Part shown: positions 54,601 through 63,697 of the stretch, one piece after another
Numbering within the stretch: the stretch's first letter is position 1
How the letters are laid out: the number at the start of each line of letters is the position of its first letter
Notes under the pieces: generated by a model
What the model was told of the DNA's origin: nothing
The model's input: only the letters and a program-made list of their open reading frames with translations
Database searches by the model: none
Made by a program: the position numbers and the translations under genes
Assembly: GCF_000585375.1 (NCBI RefSeq)
Contig: NZ_KK073874.1
Span: 8,653,913 to 8,717,912 of the forward strand
Length of the DNA stretch: 64,000 bases
Source of the DNA: Cryptosporangium arvum DSM 44712
GTDB taxonomy: Bacteria; Actinomycetota; Actinomycetes; Mycobacteriales; Cryptosporangiaceae
Direction: 5' to 3'

Positions 54601-56416
54601 GGTCCGCGCCCGGTCGCTGACCCGCGCGAACGAGATCTTCGGCGCCGCCGACGGGCTGGCCGCGCTGACCGCGGACCTGGCCGCCGAGATGACCGAGGCC
54701 GACCAGCCGCTGCTCGCGGCCGAGTACCTGATCGCCGAGCTGGCGCACGAGCCGTTCGGGTTCGTCACCGGCCCGTCGGCCGCCGCGTTGGTCGCGGGGT
54801 TCGAGAAGGCGCTCGGGCCGAACGCGTCCACGCTGGAGGAGGACCTCAAGGAACTCGGCGACGACGTCACGGCCCGGCACCGGCTGATCGACGCGTGGAT
54901 GGCGGCCTATTCGCCGGACGCGAGCGAAGACCGCGACGAGGCGGTCGCGTACCTGCTGATCGGCGACGCGGTGCCCCGCCGGGACTCGACGGCGTCCCTC
55001 GAAACGACGGTGGAAGGGCTGCTCTCGGCCCATCCCCGCATCGCCGGCCGGACGCTCACCGTGCGACTCGACGACGTGCTGGCCCGGGTCCGCCGATTCG
55101 CCGACGTCCGGGTGCCGGCGTTCCGCGCGTACCAGAAGCAGCGCGCCGCGGTGATCGCCGAGGAACGCGCCCGGCTCCGGCTCAACGAGCTCGAAGCCGG
55201 CGTGCTCAGCTCGTTCGTCCGCAACCGGCTCATCGACCAGGTCTACCTGCCGCTGATCGGCGACAACCTCGCCAAGCAGCTCGGCACCGTCGGCCCCGAC
55301 TCGCGTACCGACCAGATGGGCCTGCTGCTCCTGCTGTCCCCGCCCGGCTACGGCAAGACGACGCTCATGGAGTACGTCGCGTCGCGGCTCGGCCTGGTGT
55401 TCGTGAAGGTCAACGGTCCGGCGCTGGGCCACGACGTCACCTCGCTCGACCCGGCCGAGGCACCGAACGCGGCCGCCCGGCGCGAGGTCGAGAAGATCTC
55501 GTTCGCGCTGGAACTCGGCAACAACACGCTGCTGTACCTGGACGACATCCAGCACACCTCGCCGGAGCTGCTGCAGAAGTTCATCTCGCTCTGCGACGCC
55601 ACGCGGCGCATCGAGGGCGTCTGGAACGGCGAGACGAAGACGTACGACCTGCGCGGCAAGCGGTTCGCGGTGTGCATGGCCGGTAACCCGTACACCGAGT
55701 CCGGCCAGCGGTTCCAGGTGCCGGACATGTTGGCCAACCGGGCCGACGTGTGGAACCTCGGCGACGTGCTCTCCGGGCGCGAGGAACTGTTCGCGCTGAG
55801 CTTCCTGGAGAACACGCTCACGTCGAACCCGGTGCTCGCTCCGCTCTCGACCGGCGCGCCCGCCGACGTCGAGCTGCTCGTCCGGCTCGCGCGCGGAGAC
55901 GCGACCGTGCGGCCCGACCAGCTGGAGAAGACCTACTCCTCGGTGGAGCTGGAGCAGATCCTGGCCGTGCTCCGGCATCTGCTGCGCGTGCAGCGGGTCG
56001 TGCTGCGCAACAACGAGGCGTACATCGCGTCGGCGGCCCAGGCGGACGCTTCGCGTACCGAGCCGCCGTACCGGCTGCAGGGTTCGTACCGGAACATGAA
56101 CAAGATGGCGCAGCGGGTGCTGCCGGTGATGAACGACGCCGAGCTCGAAGCCGTCATCGACGACCACTACGTCGGTGAGGCGCAGACGCTCGCGGCGGAC
56201 GCCGAGGCGAACCTGCTGAAGCTGGCGGAGCTGCGGGGGGTGCTGACTCCCGCGACGGCCGAGCGGTGGGCGGCCGTGAAGGAGGGGTACCTGCGCGAGC
56301 GCGCTCTGGGCGGCGCGGACGACCCGCTGGGCCGGGCGGTCGGCGCGGTGGGCCTACTTGCCGACCGGGTCAGGGAGGTCGAGCAGGCCATCACCCGACT
56401 TGGGCCGCGCGCGTAG
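51602..56416 (+). CDS. Very large AAA ATPase, DUF3686 / 'DNA repair ATPase' type
   Basis: The 1604-residue protein has a DUF3686-like N-terminal beta-rich region (about 1-430), a coiled region (about 440-830), a middle domain (about 870-1,200) and a C-terminal AAA ATPase. Walker A is GYGKTT (1249-1254, Lys1252) and Walker B is LLYLDDIQH (Asp1314, Asp1315). Sensor-type stretches follow (FAVCMAGNPYTESG). There is no membrane helix. The family name 'DNA repair ATPase' is database tradition, without evidence here. Coupling to the flotillin suggests action at a membrane scaffold. It overlaps the convergent DedA gene by 63 bp. Confidence 0.85.
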   Translation: MTEVATDPAPATPGLDAGTYDVLRTRLKTQATELAEHVETLNTQRLEVFGGTELRLTGTAQIRTAHNCVPRDIASVGDRLLFGYNAYLGMKPETTVDDVFSVHRLVRDNDRLSFEQLEHDPLLTDEQFTKDLGEQYRYFRESSLLQLRRVDPLLLAVFRTSPNADDNRVLRWRLNLDGSAQYVDNKGERDHTFPAKQDFDWVETTRNDHVLGRHPHISIQGVVFVETIGGDLTIKVENNTESGEGIYTEPVKEPLQSLADADVGYARIGPLILLRIRPYKEDAWRYLIFNTLTRDVLRLDGIGQACQRLPEDQGIIVPGGYYLATGVHRVFDQDTTGLEFERVIRSTNGEDVLYVFHNRGDGRYLLLPYNVIRKEIANPIPCHGYAFYDDGTLVVLRATSAEPTRVHQLQVWQTPYVSDTYAAAQPVGTGPLERIGNADLVRGISDLLSVARMAEETTPTEAAFDALIGACRRAVDQYHWLTDSGLDAPLGQLRRTAEQVREEFEKVQSLTAQAAEALAAAVTEIGTLIRGARTESPATAEEWAAQLASLRRAQGRLVGLREVRYVDVAAVDALAAELTDELAAAGRRAVEFLRGDGAFDSYEQQAEQLTADAEAIASVAEAAPLAERLDQQSDGLAVVTEVLTSLDIEDATVRTELLARIGGVLGSINRARATLDARRRELLAVEGRAQFAAEFALLGQAVTGALAVADSPEACDEQLAKLMAQVEGLESRFGHFDEFLGSLAEKREDVYEAFSARKQALLDDRQRRANRLAGSADRILGSIQRRATTLATLEDVNTYFATDPMVGTLRGLIGELKTLGDPIRAEEFERRLATARQEAGRSLRDRTDLYDGDTIRLGRHRFAVNTQPAELTLVPHDGRPVFAITGTDYRAPVADPTFAATAEFWDQPLVSEDASLSRVEYLAGSLLLAGERDPSKVQAAAADRYEEGYERGVHDQDAALILRKLVELYDGAGLLRYSPRARAAAQLFWAYAVRDRKQWEVRARSLTRANEIFGAADGLAALTADLAAEMTEADQPLLAAEYLIAELAHEPFGFVTGPSAAALVAGFEKALGPNASTLEEDLKELGDDVTARHRLIDAWMAAYSPDASEDRDEAVAYLLIGDAVPRRDSTASLETTVEGLLSAHPRIAGRTLTVRLDDVLARVRRFADVRVPAFRAYQKQRAAVIAEERARLRLNELEAGVLSSFVRNRLIDQVYLPLIGDNLAKQLGTVGPDSRTDQMGLLLLLSPPGYGKTTLMEYVASRLGLVFVKVNGPALGHDVTSLDPAEAPNAAARREVEKISFALELGNNTLLYLDDIQHTSPELLQKFISLCDATRRIEGVWNGETKTYDLRGKRFAVCMAGNPYTESGQRFQVPDMLANRADVWNLGDVLSGREELFALSFLENTLTSNPVLAPLSTGAPADVELLVRLARGDATVRPDQLEKTYSSVELEQILAVLRHLLRVQRVVLRNNEAYIASAAQADASRTEPPYRLQGSYRNMNKMAQRVLPVMNDAELEAVIDDHYVGEAQTLAADAEANLLKLAELRGVLTPATAERWAAVKEGYLRERALGGADDPLGRAVGAVGLLADRVREVEQAITRLGPRA

Positions 56417-57004
56417 CGTCCGGATGGCCAACGTCAGCAGGACGACGGCGAGCAGCCCGACGACGGCGTAACCGCCGAGGGCGAACGTGTCCTCGATGCG
56501 GCGGGCGGCGGAGCCGAGCGCGGCACCGATGCCGACGTGCAACGCGGACCAGCTCGCCGCGCCGAGGGCCGCGGCGGGCAGGAAGCGGGAGAGCGTGAGC
56601 CCGGCGCTCCCCGCCGCGGCGGGGCCGAGCGCCCGCACCGCGGGCAGGAAGCGGATGAAGAACACCGCCCACGGGCCGCGCTTCTGCAGCGTGGCCGCGG
56701 CCCGGTCCCAGAGCACGGCGCCGTAGCGGCGGATCAGGCGGGTCTCCCGTAACCGCGGCCCGTACCGCCGCCCGATCGTGTAGCCGATCGCGTCGCCGAG
56801 GATCGCGCACAGCGTGACCACCGCCCACAGCGCGACGAACCGGCCCGGCCCGTCGACCGTGGTGGCCGCGACGAGCAGGCTCGACTCCCCCGGCACGATC
56901 AGGCCGAGACCGAGCGTGCACTCGCCCAGCACGAGCAGCCCCGCGACGACGATCACCGCAGGCGGCGGCAGCGATTGAAGCCAGTCCAGGATGTCGGTGA
57001 TCAT
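56354..57004 (-). CDS. DedA/SNARE-associated family membrane protein
   Basis: The 216-residue protein has the DedA pattern: GLGLIVPGESSLL near the start, GDAIGYTIGRRYG and the FFIRFLPAVRALGPAAAG arginine motif, with four to five membrane segments. DedA proteins flip or scramble phospholipids such as undecaprenyl phosphate or phosphatidylethanolamine. Its 3' end overlaps the end of the ATPase gene by 63 bp. Confidence 0.88.
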   Translation of the reverse strand: MITDILDWLQSLPPPAVIVVAGLLVLGECTLGLGLIVPGESSLLVAATTVDGPGRFVALWAVVTLCAILGDAIGYTIGRRYGPRLRETRLIRRYGAVLWDRAAATLQKRGPWAVFFIRFLPAVRALGPAAAGSAGLTLSRFLPAAALGAASWSALHVGIGAALGSAARRIEDTFALGGYAVVGLLAVVLLTLAIRTLRARPKSGDGLLDLPDPVGK

Positions 57005-57114
57005 GTGCGCTCCTTCGGCTCGGAGCCAGACGCTACGGACGAGCCTCGCAGCGGATTAATGCACTTTCGTCAGGGACACACCCTGACTTCCGCCAGCCGT
57101 GATTGGCTGGACGC

Positions 57115-58140
57115 ATGCTTCCCTGGGACACCGAAATGGCTGGTCAGCTTCATCGGGAGACGATTGATTCGACGTTGCTCCGGGGTAATCCCCTGGGGGA
57201 TCCGCATGAGCGTCCACTGTGGGTGTACACACCGCCCGGGTACGCGTCGACCGATGCGCGGTGGCCGGCCGTGTACGTGATCCAGGGCTACACCGGCCAC
57301 CTGGCCATGTGGAACAACCGGACCGCGTACCGGCAGCCGTTCCCGGAGGCCGCCGACGCGCTGTTCGCCTCGGGCGAGGCACCCGGCTGCGTCGTGGTGT
57401 ACGTCGACGCGTGGACCGCGTACGGGGGCTCGCAGTTCGTGGACTCCCCCGGCACCGGCCGCTACCACTCGTACCTCTGCGACGAGGTCGTGCCGTGGGT
57501 CGATGCCCGGTACCGGACGCTGGCGCGGCCGGAGTCGCGGGCCATCACCGGGAAGTCGTCCGGCGGGTTCGGGGCGATGATCACGCCGATGCTGCGTCCG
57601 GACCTGTTCGGGGCGCTGGCCACGCACGCGGGCGACTCGCTCTACGAGTACTGCTACGCGGCCGAGTTCCCGAAGGCCGTGCGGTTCCTCCGCGGTTACG
57701 ACGGCGACATCCAGCGGTGGTGGTCCGACTTCCGGTCGCGGACCTCGTTCACCAAGGAAGCCGACGCGTACCTGCTGCTCCTGCTCGGCTGCACGGCCTG
57801 TTTCTCGGCCGACGAGGACGGCACCCCGCAGTTGCCGTTCGACCCGGTGACCGGGGAGCTGATCCCGGAGCGCTGGCAGCGGTGGCTGGACTGGGACCCG
57901 GTGCGGATGGTCGACACCTACGCGGACGCACTGCGCTCCCAGCGAGCGATCTGGATCGACGCCGGCACCCGCGACGAGTGGTACCTGGATGTGGGCGCGC
58001 AGGCGTTCCACCGGGGCTTGCAGCGAATCGGCGTGCCCGACGACCGCATTCACTTCGAACTGTTCGACGCCACCCACGGCGGCATCGACTACCGCTACCC
58101 CCAGTCGCTGAAATGGCTAGCCGAACGCCTGGCCCGCTAG
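57115..58140 (+). CDS. Esterase-D-like serine hydrolase
   Basis: The 341-residue protein has the esterase/antigen-85-like fold: VYVIQGYTGH, then nucleophile GKSSGGFGAM, Asp in IWIDAGTRDEW, and His in ATHGGIDY. There is no signal peptide, so it is cytosolic. It could be a Fes- or S-formylglutathione-hydrolase-like enzyme; the substrate is unknown. ATG 57115 is chosen; ATG 57136 is an alternative. Confidence 0.82.
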   Translation: MLPWDTEMAGQLHRETIDSTLLRGNPLGDPHERPLWVYTPPGYASTDARWPAVYVIQGYTGHLAMWNNRTAYRQPFPEAADALFASGEAPGCVVVYVDAWTAYGGSQFVDSPGTGRYHSYLCDEVVPWVDARYRTLARPESRAITGKSSGGFGAMITPMLRPDLFGALATHAGDSLYEYCYAAEFPKAVRFLRGYDGDIQRWWSDFRSRTSFTKEADAYLLLLLGCTACFSADEDGTPQLPFDPVTGELIPERWQRWLDWDPVRMVDTYADALRSQRAIWIDAGTRDEWYLDVGAQAFHRGLQRIGVPDDRIHFELFDATHGGIDYRYPQSLKWLAERLAR

Positions 58141-58189
58141 GCCGTATGTGGGAACGTCCCCGGGGCCTGGACCGGCCGGCCGAGTACGG

Positions 58190-60334
58190 CTAGGTGGGTT
58201 CCAGGCGGTAGATGGTGATGGCGCCGGAGCGGTAGTAGGTGGACCAGCGGTCGGACTCGTCGAGGGCTCGGCGTAGGGCATCCACCGAGCCGGTCGGCAG
58301 GTTGCCGAAGTACTCGGCCGTCGTCTGCATCAGCGGGGTGATCACCAGGAAGGTCTCGGTGCCGCCGTACGACGCCGCCCAGCTTTCGATGGCCGGGAGC
58401 TGGTCGGCGTCGAGCATGACGTGCTTGAAGGACGGCTGGTCGGTGATCGACGGGTCGACGCTGTGGCCCGGGTTGAGGTTGCCGTAGTCGGCGGTGAGGC
58501 GGGCCGGGAACGCGGGCGCGAGCATCGTCATCGTCGAGCCGGCCGGTGCCTGGGCCTCGAGGTAGCGGGCCGCGCGGAGGTCGGCCGGCGGGACGACGTG
58601 CAGTGCGAACTGCCCCTGCAGCCCCTGGAGCGCGGCGATCGCGAGCACGGCCAGCACCACGCCCGATCCGAGCCCTCCCCGCCGGAGACCCGCCCACCAC
58701 GACGCGGCGAGCATCGCGCACCAGGGCACCGAGAACAGGTACACCCGGTAGATCGCCTCGCCGCCGTAGCTCTGCAGGAGCAGCAGCAGGAACGGCGTGA
58801 ACCCGAGGACGAGCGGGACGACGATCCGCCCGAGCCCACGGCGGTGCCGCCACCCGACGACGAGCGCCGCGAGCCACACCACCACCGAGAGCCCCCTGGC
58901 GACGATCGCCGAGAACTCCTGCGCCCGCGTCCCCCACCCGCTCGACGTCCCGGCCGCGTTGTGGAACAGGTCGAAGCCGTCGAACAAGTTGTACTGGCTG
59001 CTCACCCCGCCCATCCGCGGCACGAAGTACCCACCGGCGACGACGGCCAGCACGAGCACCAGCCAGTACGGCCGGATCAACCCGAGAACGGTCAGCACGC
59101 CGACGCCGAACAGCAGCAGGTACGGCGTGAGCTGGTGCGCCGCGGTGACCGCCGCGAACACCACCGCGACCGCGACCAGCAGCGGCCACCGCGGCCGATC
59201 GGCCACGTCGGGGGCGTCACGCACCAGCCAGCGCCGCAGCCGATCGAGCCGCCAGGCCGTCCCGGCGCCGGGCAACCCCCGGCAGCCGTGCATCAGCAGC
59301 GCGAAGAAACCCAGGCTCAGCGCGTACGCGTAGGCCTGCGGCGAGAAGTAGTTCTGGTCGACCCACAGACAGCAGACGAACAGGAACACCGCGAGGAACA
59401 CCGTGCGCACGTCCCGGGTGAACCCCCGCACGATCGCCGCGATCATCAGCGCGTCGATCAGGCCGAAGTACGGCGTCGACCAGCCCGCGAACCGGATCGA
59501 GGGCACCCCGGCGACGTCCGAGAGCTGCGCCGCCGCGGCGAACAGGACCGGCCAGCGCTGGTAGATGTCGTCGGGGTCGACGACCCGGCCGTACCGCTGG
59601 ATCAGCTCGACGACGCCGATGTGCTTGTACACCCACGGGTACTCGGGTACCGGCACGAGCAGCGGCGCGGTCGCCCAGACCAACAACCCCATCGCGCCGA
59701 CGCCGGCCAGCAGCACCGGCGTCCGGCCGCGTCCGAACAGTTCGACGCCGAACCCCACGCCCACCATCACGATCGCGGCGACGAACGGCACCCCGAGCCC
59801 CCACGTCAGCCCGTAGAGCGTGATCCGCTCCGGGTCGGCGCGCAGCACGGTGACCAGCCAGAGCCCGATCGCGACCACGAACAGCGTCGGGCTGAGCGCG
59901 GGATGGGCCCCCGCCGGAAGCGGCCCCCGCTGGTAGGCGTCGGCCCGCTCCACGTCCGGGTGACGGAACCGGGCCAGCGCGAGCGCCGCCGTGAACACCA
60001 GCGCGACCACGGTCGCCGCGTTCGGGTGCCAGGACTTCACCCACACCATCGACGCCGCCCCGAGCCCGGTGACGGCCAGGCTGAACGTGATCGACAGCGC
60101 GGCCGCCACGACCCGGTCGGCGATCCGCAGGTGGCTGACGATCGCCGCGCCCGGGGCGGCGGTGAAGAACGCCAGCAGCAGCACCAGCCGGATCGGCCCG
60201 GCCGGGATCAGCAGCGCGATGGTGCCGGCCGCGACGAGTACCGCGGCGACCGCCGCCAGGCCGGTCTCGGACGTCGGGGTGCCGAGCGACGTGGTGCCGC
60301 GCGACACCGGCGAGAACAGACGGACGGTCATCAC
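58190..60334 (-). CDS. Large polytopic membrane protein, glycosyltransferase-like
   Basis: The 714-residue protein has about 14 membrane segments and a C-terminal soluble domain of about 130 residues (ARYLEAQAPAGSTMTMLAP). The outer loop VYKHIGVVELIQRYGRVVDPDD resembles the GT-C type of lipid-linked glycosyltransferases, with an acidic-residue loop. It probably transfers sugars from a lipid carrier outside the membrane. It is the last gene of the polysaccharide cluster on this strand, 12 nt after the flippase gene. Confidence 0.72.
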   Translation of the reverse strand: MMTVRLFSPVSRGTTSLGTPTSETGLAAVAAVLVAAGTIALLIPAGPIRLVLLLAFFTAAPGAAIVSHLRIADRVVAAALSITFSLAVTGLGAASMVWVKSWHPNAATVVALVFTAALALARFRHPDVERADAYQRGPLPAGAHPALSPTLFVVAIGLWLVTVLRADPERITLYGLTWGLGVPFVAAIVMVGVGFGVELFGRGRTPVLLAGVGAMGLLVWATAPLLVPVPEYPWVYKHIGVVELIQRYGRVVDPDDIYQRWPVLFAAAAQLSDVAGVPSIRFAGWSTPYFGLIDALMIAAIVRGFTRDVRTVFLAVFLFVCCLWVDQNYFSPQAYAYALSLGFFALLMHGCRGLPGAGTAWRLDRLRRWLVRDAPDVADRPRWPLLVAVAVVFAAVTAAHQLTPYLLLFGVGVLTVLGLIRPYWLVLVLAVVAGGYFVPRMGGVSSQYNLFDGFDLFHNAAGTSSGWGTRAQEFSAIVARGLSVVVWLAALVVGWRHRRGLGRIVVPLVLGFTPFLLLLLQSYGGEAIYRVYLFSVPWCAMLAASWWAGLRRGGLGSGVVLAVLAIAALQGLQGQFALHVVPPADLRAARYLEAQAPAGSTMTMLAPAFPARLTADYGNLNPGHSVDPSITDQPSFKHVMLDADQLPAIESWAASYGGTETFLVITPLMQTTAEYFGNLPTGSVDALRRALDESDRWSTYYRSGAITIYRLEPT

Positions 60335-60346
60335 ATCATTCTGTAC

Positions 60347-61615
60347 CTATTGATGCATCAAAGTCCGGATTCGGGAGATGAGCCCGGGTAGCAATACGAC
60401 GGCCGTCAACGCCTGCGCTCCCACGTACGCGAGCCCGACGCCGGGCAGCCCGAGCCGTGGCAGCAACACGACCGTGCCACCGAGGAAAACGACGGCGGTC
60501 ACGGCCTGGACGAACACCGCCGGCCAGAGCCGGTTCACCAGGATCGCCAGCGCGCAGTAGACGATCACGACCGCGGTGAACGGAAAGCTCAGCGCGGCCA
60601 CCCGGAGCAGGGCGCCACCGCCGTCGGCGAACGCGCCGCCCTGCACGAGCAGCAGCGTCGGGCCGAGGGCCACCAGGCCGATGGTGCCGGCCACGGCGAC
60701 CGCCGCCACCAGGCCGAGGATCCGGCGCAGGTGCTGGGCCAGGCCGTCCGGGTCCCGGCCGACCTGCGCGATGAACGACATCATGATGTTCCAGACGAGC
60801 GTCTGGAGCGTGATGACGATCAGCCACGGCACCGCGAAGTAGGCGTTGGCCACCGACCCGGCCAGGTGCACGACGAGCACCGGCGGGATCAGCGTGACGA
60901 CGTTCCCGACCAGGTTGTTGACGTACTCGGCGGCCACGAAGTTGCCGAGCTGCCGGGGCCCGGGGAGCCGGGACTCGCCCGCGGTCCGGCCCGGCACCAG
61001 GCGGCCGAAGATCACGAACGTGACCACGACGGCCGCCACCGCGGCCGGGATGCACCACGCGGCCTCGATGCCCAGCTCGGAGCCGGTGGTGACGAGAGCG
61101 ACCAGCAGCACGAGCTTCGCGCTGGAGGTGGCCACCTGCTTGGCCACGACCGTGCCGGCCCGGCCGAACGCGGTGAGCACGCCGTCCTGCACGTAGAACA
61201 GCGCGTAGACGGTGACCCCGAGTACGAACCCGAGCCAGTCCCAGCGTCCGAGGCCGAAGCCGTGGCCCAGACCGAGCAGCAGGTAGACCGCGCTGAACAG
61301 CGCCGAGCCGACGAGGATCCCGGCGTAGCCGGAGGCCAGGAACGCCCGGGTGCGGTGCCCGGCCTGCGGGAGGAACCGCACGAACACCGACGACAGGTTG
61401 AGCTGCGCGATCCCGCAGACGAGCGCGATCGCCGAGACCGTCGCGTTGCCGTGCCCGACCTCGTCGGTCGGGTACAGGTGGGCGGCCGCGACCCAGAAGA
61501 GCATGTTCAACGCCGACGCCAACACGGTCGACGACATCAGCGCGGACGCCTGCCGCAGGACCGTCGACGATCGCCAGCCGGTCGGCGCGGGCGGCGCCGG
61601 CGGCGCGATCGTCAT
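60347..61615 (-). CDS. Wzx-type polysaccharide flippase (MOP superfamily)
   Basis: The 422-residue protein has about 12 membrane segments and MOP-family stretches (LNMLFWVAAAHLYPTDEVGHGN; VYALFYVQDGVLTAFG; AEYVNNLVGNVVTLIPPVLV). It moves lipid-linked sugar units across the membrane. The ATG at 61615 overlaps the GT2 stop (ATGA), so they are coupled. The cluster next to glycosyltransferases and a deacetylase supports the role. Confidence 0.85.
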   Translation of the reverse strand: MTIAPPAPPAPTGWRSSTVLRQASALMSSTVLASALNMLFWVAAAHLYPTDEVGHGNATVSAIALVCGIAQLNLSSVFVRFLPQAGHRTRAFLASGYAGILVGSALFSAVYLLLGLGHGFGLGRWDWLGFVLGVTVYALFYVQDGVLTAFGRAGTVVAKQVATSSAKLVLLVALVTTGSELGIEAAWCIPAAVAAVVVTFVIFGRLVPGRTAGESRLPGPRQLGNFVAAEYVNNLVGNVVTLIPPVLVVHLAGSVANAYFAVPWLIVITLQTLVWNIMMSFIAQVGRDPDGLAQHLRRILGLVAAVAVAGTIGLVALGPTLLLVQGGAFADGGGALLRVAALSFPFTAVVIVYCALAILVNRLWPAVFVQAVTAVVFLGGTVVLLPRLGLPGVGLAYVGAQALTAVVLLPGLISRIRTLMHQ

Positions 61616-62931
61616 CGGAGTCCCACCGCGGTCTTCTGCGCCACGCGCGCGGGTACGGGGGCGATCCGTCCGCGGACGTACCGCCACGGGCCGGCCAGCA
61701 TGCCACGCCGGTTGGCGGCGAAGAGCTCGGGCGGGAAGTCGTCGCGGACCGTGCCGACCCGGACGCTGTCGGAGCTGGTGAGGTCCTTCCACGCCCGTGG
61801 CACCAGCGCGAGCAACCGCACCAGCCGGCGCGGGTCGTCGCGGAGCAGCGCGGCGTAGAACGCGGTGAGCCCGGCGCCGTAGCCGGCCATCTGCGTGCGG
61901 AGCCCGTCGAGGTCGGCGCGGTGCACGTGGCGCACGAGCGCGGCCGGGTGGTAGAGCGTGGTCGCGCCGCGGTCGAGCAGCCGGCTGAAGATCAGCGTGT
62001 CCTCGCCACCCTGGGCGGGCGTACCGGCGCCGAGGGCCTCGTCGAAGCCTTTCAGCGAGCGCAGAGCGCTCAGGCGCAACGCCATGTTCGCCCCGACGCC
62101 GAACGCCGGCAGTGGGTAGAGCGGGCTCTGCGCGGTGAGCGGGCCGAACTCGTCGGCGGTGAACCCGCGGCCCTTGCTGTGCCCGCCGAACTGCTCGAAC
62201 CAGACCTGCGCGTCGGTGCGGAGCTCGGCCGGCACGACGACGCCCGACACCGCCGCGGCCGCCGGGTTCTCCACGAACGCGCGGACGATCTCGGCGACCC
62301 AGTGCGGGTCGGCCCGGACGTCGTCGTCGGTCCAGGCGACGATCCGCTCACCGGGCTCGCGGCTGAGCGCGGCGAGCGCGGCGTTGCGGGCCCTGGACAG
62401 ACCGGGGCGCGACTCGACGACGTACTCGATCCGCAGCCGCGAGGCGAACTCCTCCACCACGTGCCGGGTGCGGTCGCTGCTCGGCGCGTTGTCGACGACG
62501 AGCACGTCGAACCGGTCGAACTCCTGGTCGGTCAGGCTGATCAGGCAGTCGCGCAGCTCGTCGGGGTGCTCCCGGGTGCAGATGACGACGGTGACCGGCG
62601 GCGCCAGCTCCAGCGCGCGGGCCCGACCGGCCAGGAACGGCGGGGTCGCGGGCAGCGCCGCGAGCGGGACGCCGTCCGGCGTGAGCGACGAGACGTCGAT
62701 GCGAGCCGCGATCGCCTCGCGGCACTCCGCGAGGATGCCGCCGAGCAGGTCCTCCGGGCTCAACTCGTCGTCCGACGGCAGGTCGAGCCGCACCATCGCG
62801 AGCGGCTCGGTGAACAGCCGGACGATCACCCAGGCCGCCTCCCGGCGATGTCCGAGCGTGTCGACGGCGTGCACGGAAGGCAGCGGAGCGGAGAGCTCGA
62901 CGTCCAGCACGACGCCGGGGATTCGAGTCAT
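61612..62931 (-). CDS. Family 2 glycosyltransferase
   Basis: The 439-residue protein has a GT2 (GT-A fold) catalytic domain (about 110-350) with VTVVICTREHPDELRDCLISL, VVDNAPSSDRT, the DxD-like TDDDVRADPHW and the acceptor motif AQGGEDTLIFSRLL. The first 100 residues are extra and unassigned. It adds a sugar during polysaccharide or glycolipid assembly. It is coupled to the flippase and the deacetylase is 10 nt upstream. Confidence 0.88.
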   Translation of the reverse strand: MTRIPGVVLDVELSAPLPSVHAVDTLGHRREAAWVIVRLFTEPLAMVRLDLPSDDELSPEDLLGGILAECREAIAARIDVSSLTPDGVPLAALPATPPFLAGRARALELAPPVTVVICTREHPDELRDCLISLTDQEFDRFDVLVVDNAPSSDRTRHVVEEFASRLRIEYVVESRPGLSRARNAALAALSREPGERIVAWTDDDVRADPHWVAEIVRAFVENPAAAAVSGVVVPAELRTDAQVWFEQFGGHSKGRGFTADEFGPLTAQSPLYPLPAFGVGANMALRLSALRSLKGFDEALGAGTPAQGGEDTLIFSRLLDRGATTLYHPAALVRHVHRADLDGLRTQMAGYGAGLTAFYAALLRDDPRRLVRLLALVPRAWKDLTSSDSVRVGTVRDDFPPELFAANRRGMLAGPWRYVRGRIAPVPARVAQKTAVGLR

Positions 62932-62941
62932 CGGGTCTCCC

Positions 62942-63697
62942 TCAGGTGAGCTCGTGCATCAGGACGCGGGTGCTCGCCAGGCGGGCCAGCCGCCAAGCGG
63001 GTTGAAGCGCGCGTTTCACGACCGGGCTGAGCCCCGGCTCGCCGGACGCGACCATCCACCGCAGTTCGTCGCGGCTCATGCCGGGTAGCGGCTGGAGACG
63101 GGGTAACGCGAACCGGTCGTCGCCCGGGCGGGCCAGCCGGCGTCCGATCACGCACGCGTTCAGGTAGCCGGCGTCGGCGACCGCGCGACGGGCCCGGCCG
63201 TTGCTGTAGCCGTGCGGGTAGCAGAACGACCGGATCGGTACGTCGAGACGTGCGGTCAGCTCGGCGCGGCTGCGCACGAGTTCGTCGCCGAGCATCGTCG
63301 GCGGGAGCGTGTCCATCGGGTGGTGCTGCCGGGAGTGACTGCCGATCTCGACGCCCGCGGCCGCCAGCGCGCCGAGCTGGTCCCAGCCGAGGTAGCCGGG
63401 GCTGCCGACCGATCCGGTCGGCACGTAGAGCGTCGATCGGGCCCCGAACTCGGCCAGCACGGCGGCGGCGTTCAGGAAGTCGTCGTAGGCGTCGTCGAAC
63501 GTCAGCGCGACCACGGGACGGTCGGGGTCGGCGGCCTTGGCGCCGAGCGCTTCGGTGAGGCCGAGCAGTTCCCAGCCGTCGGCGGTGAGCGTGGAGATCT
63601 GGGCCCGGAAGTCCGCCGCCGGAACCCGGAGCGGGTCGGGCACGGCGTCCGGCTCGGCCGGGACGCCGTGGTACATCAGGATCGGCAACGCGGTCAT
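62942..63697 (-). CDS. Polysaccharide deacetylase (NodB-like, CE4)
   Basis: The 251-residue protein has CE4 motif 1 TFDDAYDD, motif 2 HSRQHHP, and further parts PILMYHGVP, FCYPHGYSNGRARRAV. It removes acetyl groups from N-acetylated sugars with a divalent metal. No signal peptide is visible, so its substrate may be an intracellular precursor. The ATG overlaps the preceding gene's stop (ATGA). Confidence 0.9.
   Translation of the reverse strand: MTALPILMYHGVPAEPDAVPDPLRVPAADFRAQISTLTADGWELLGLTEALGAKAADPDRPVVALTFDDAYDDFLNAAAVLAEFGARSTLYVPTGSVGSPGYLGWDQLGALAAAGVEIGSHSRQHHPMDTLPPTMLGDELVRSRAELTARLDVPIRSFCYPHGYSNGRARRAVADAGYLNACVIGRRLARPGDDRFALPRLQPLPGMSRDELRWMVASGEPGLSPVVKRALQPAWRLARLASTRVLMHELT

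Noticed and set aside
58421-60391. Long plus-strand frame over the membrane protein at 58190-60334
   Set aside because: Arg/Pro/Asp-rich antisense translation without domains; typical of high-GC DNA.
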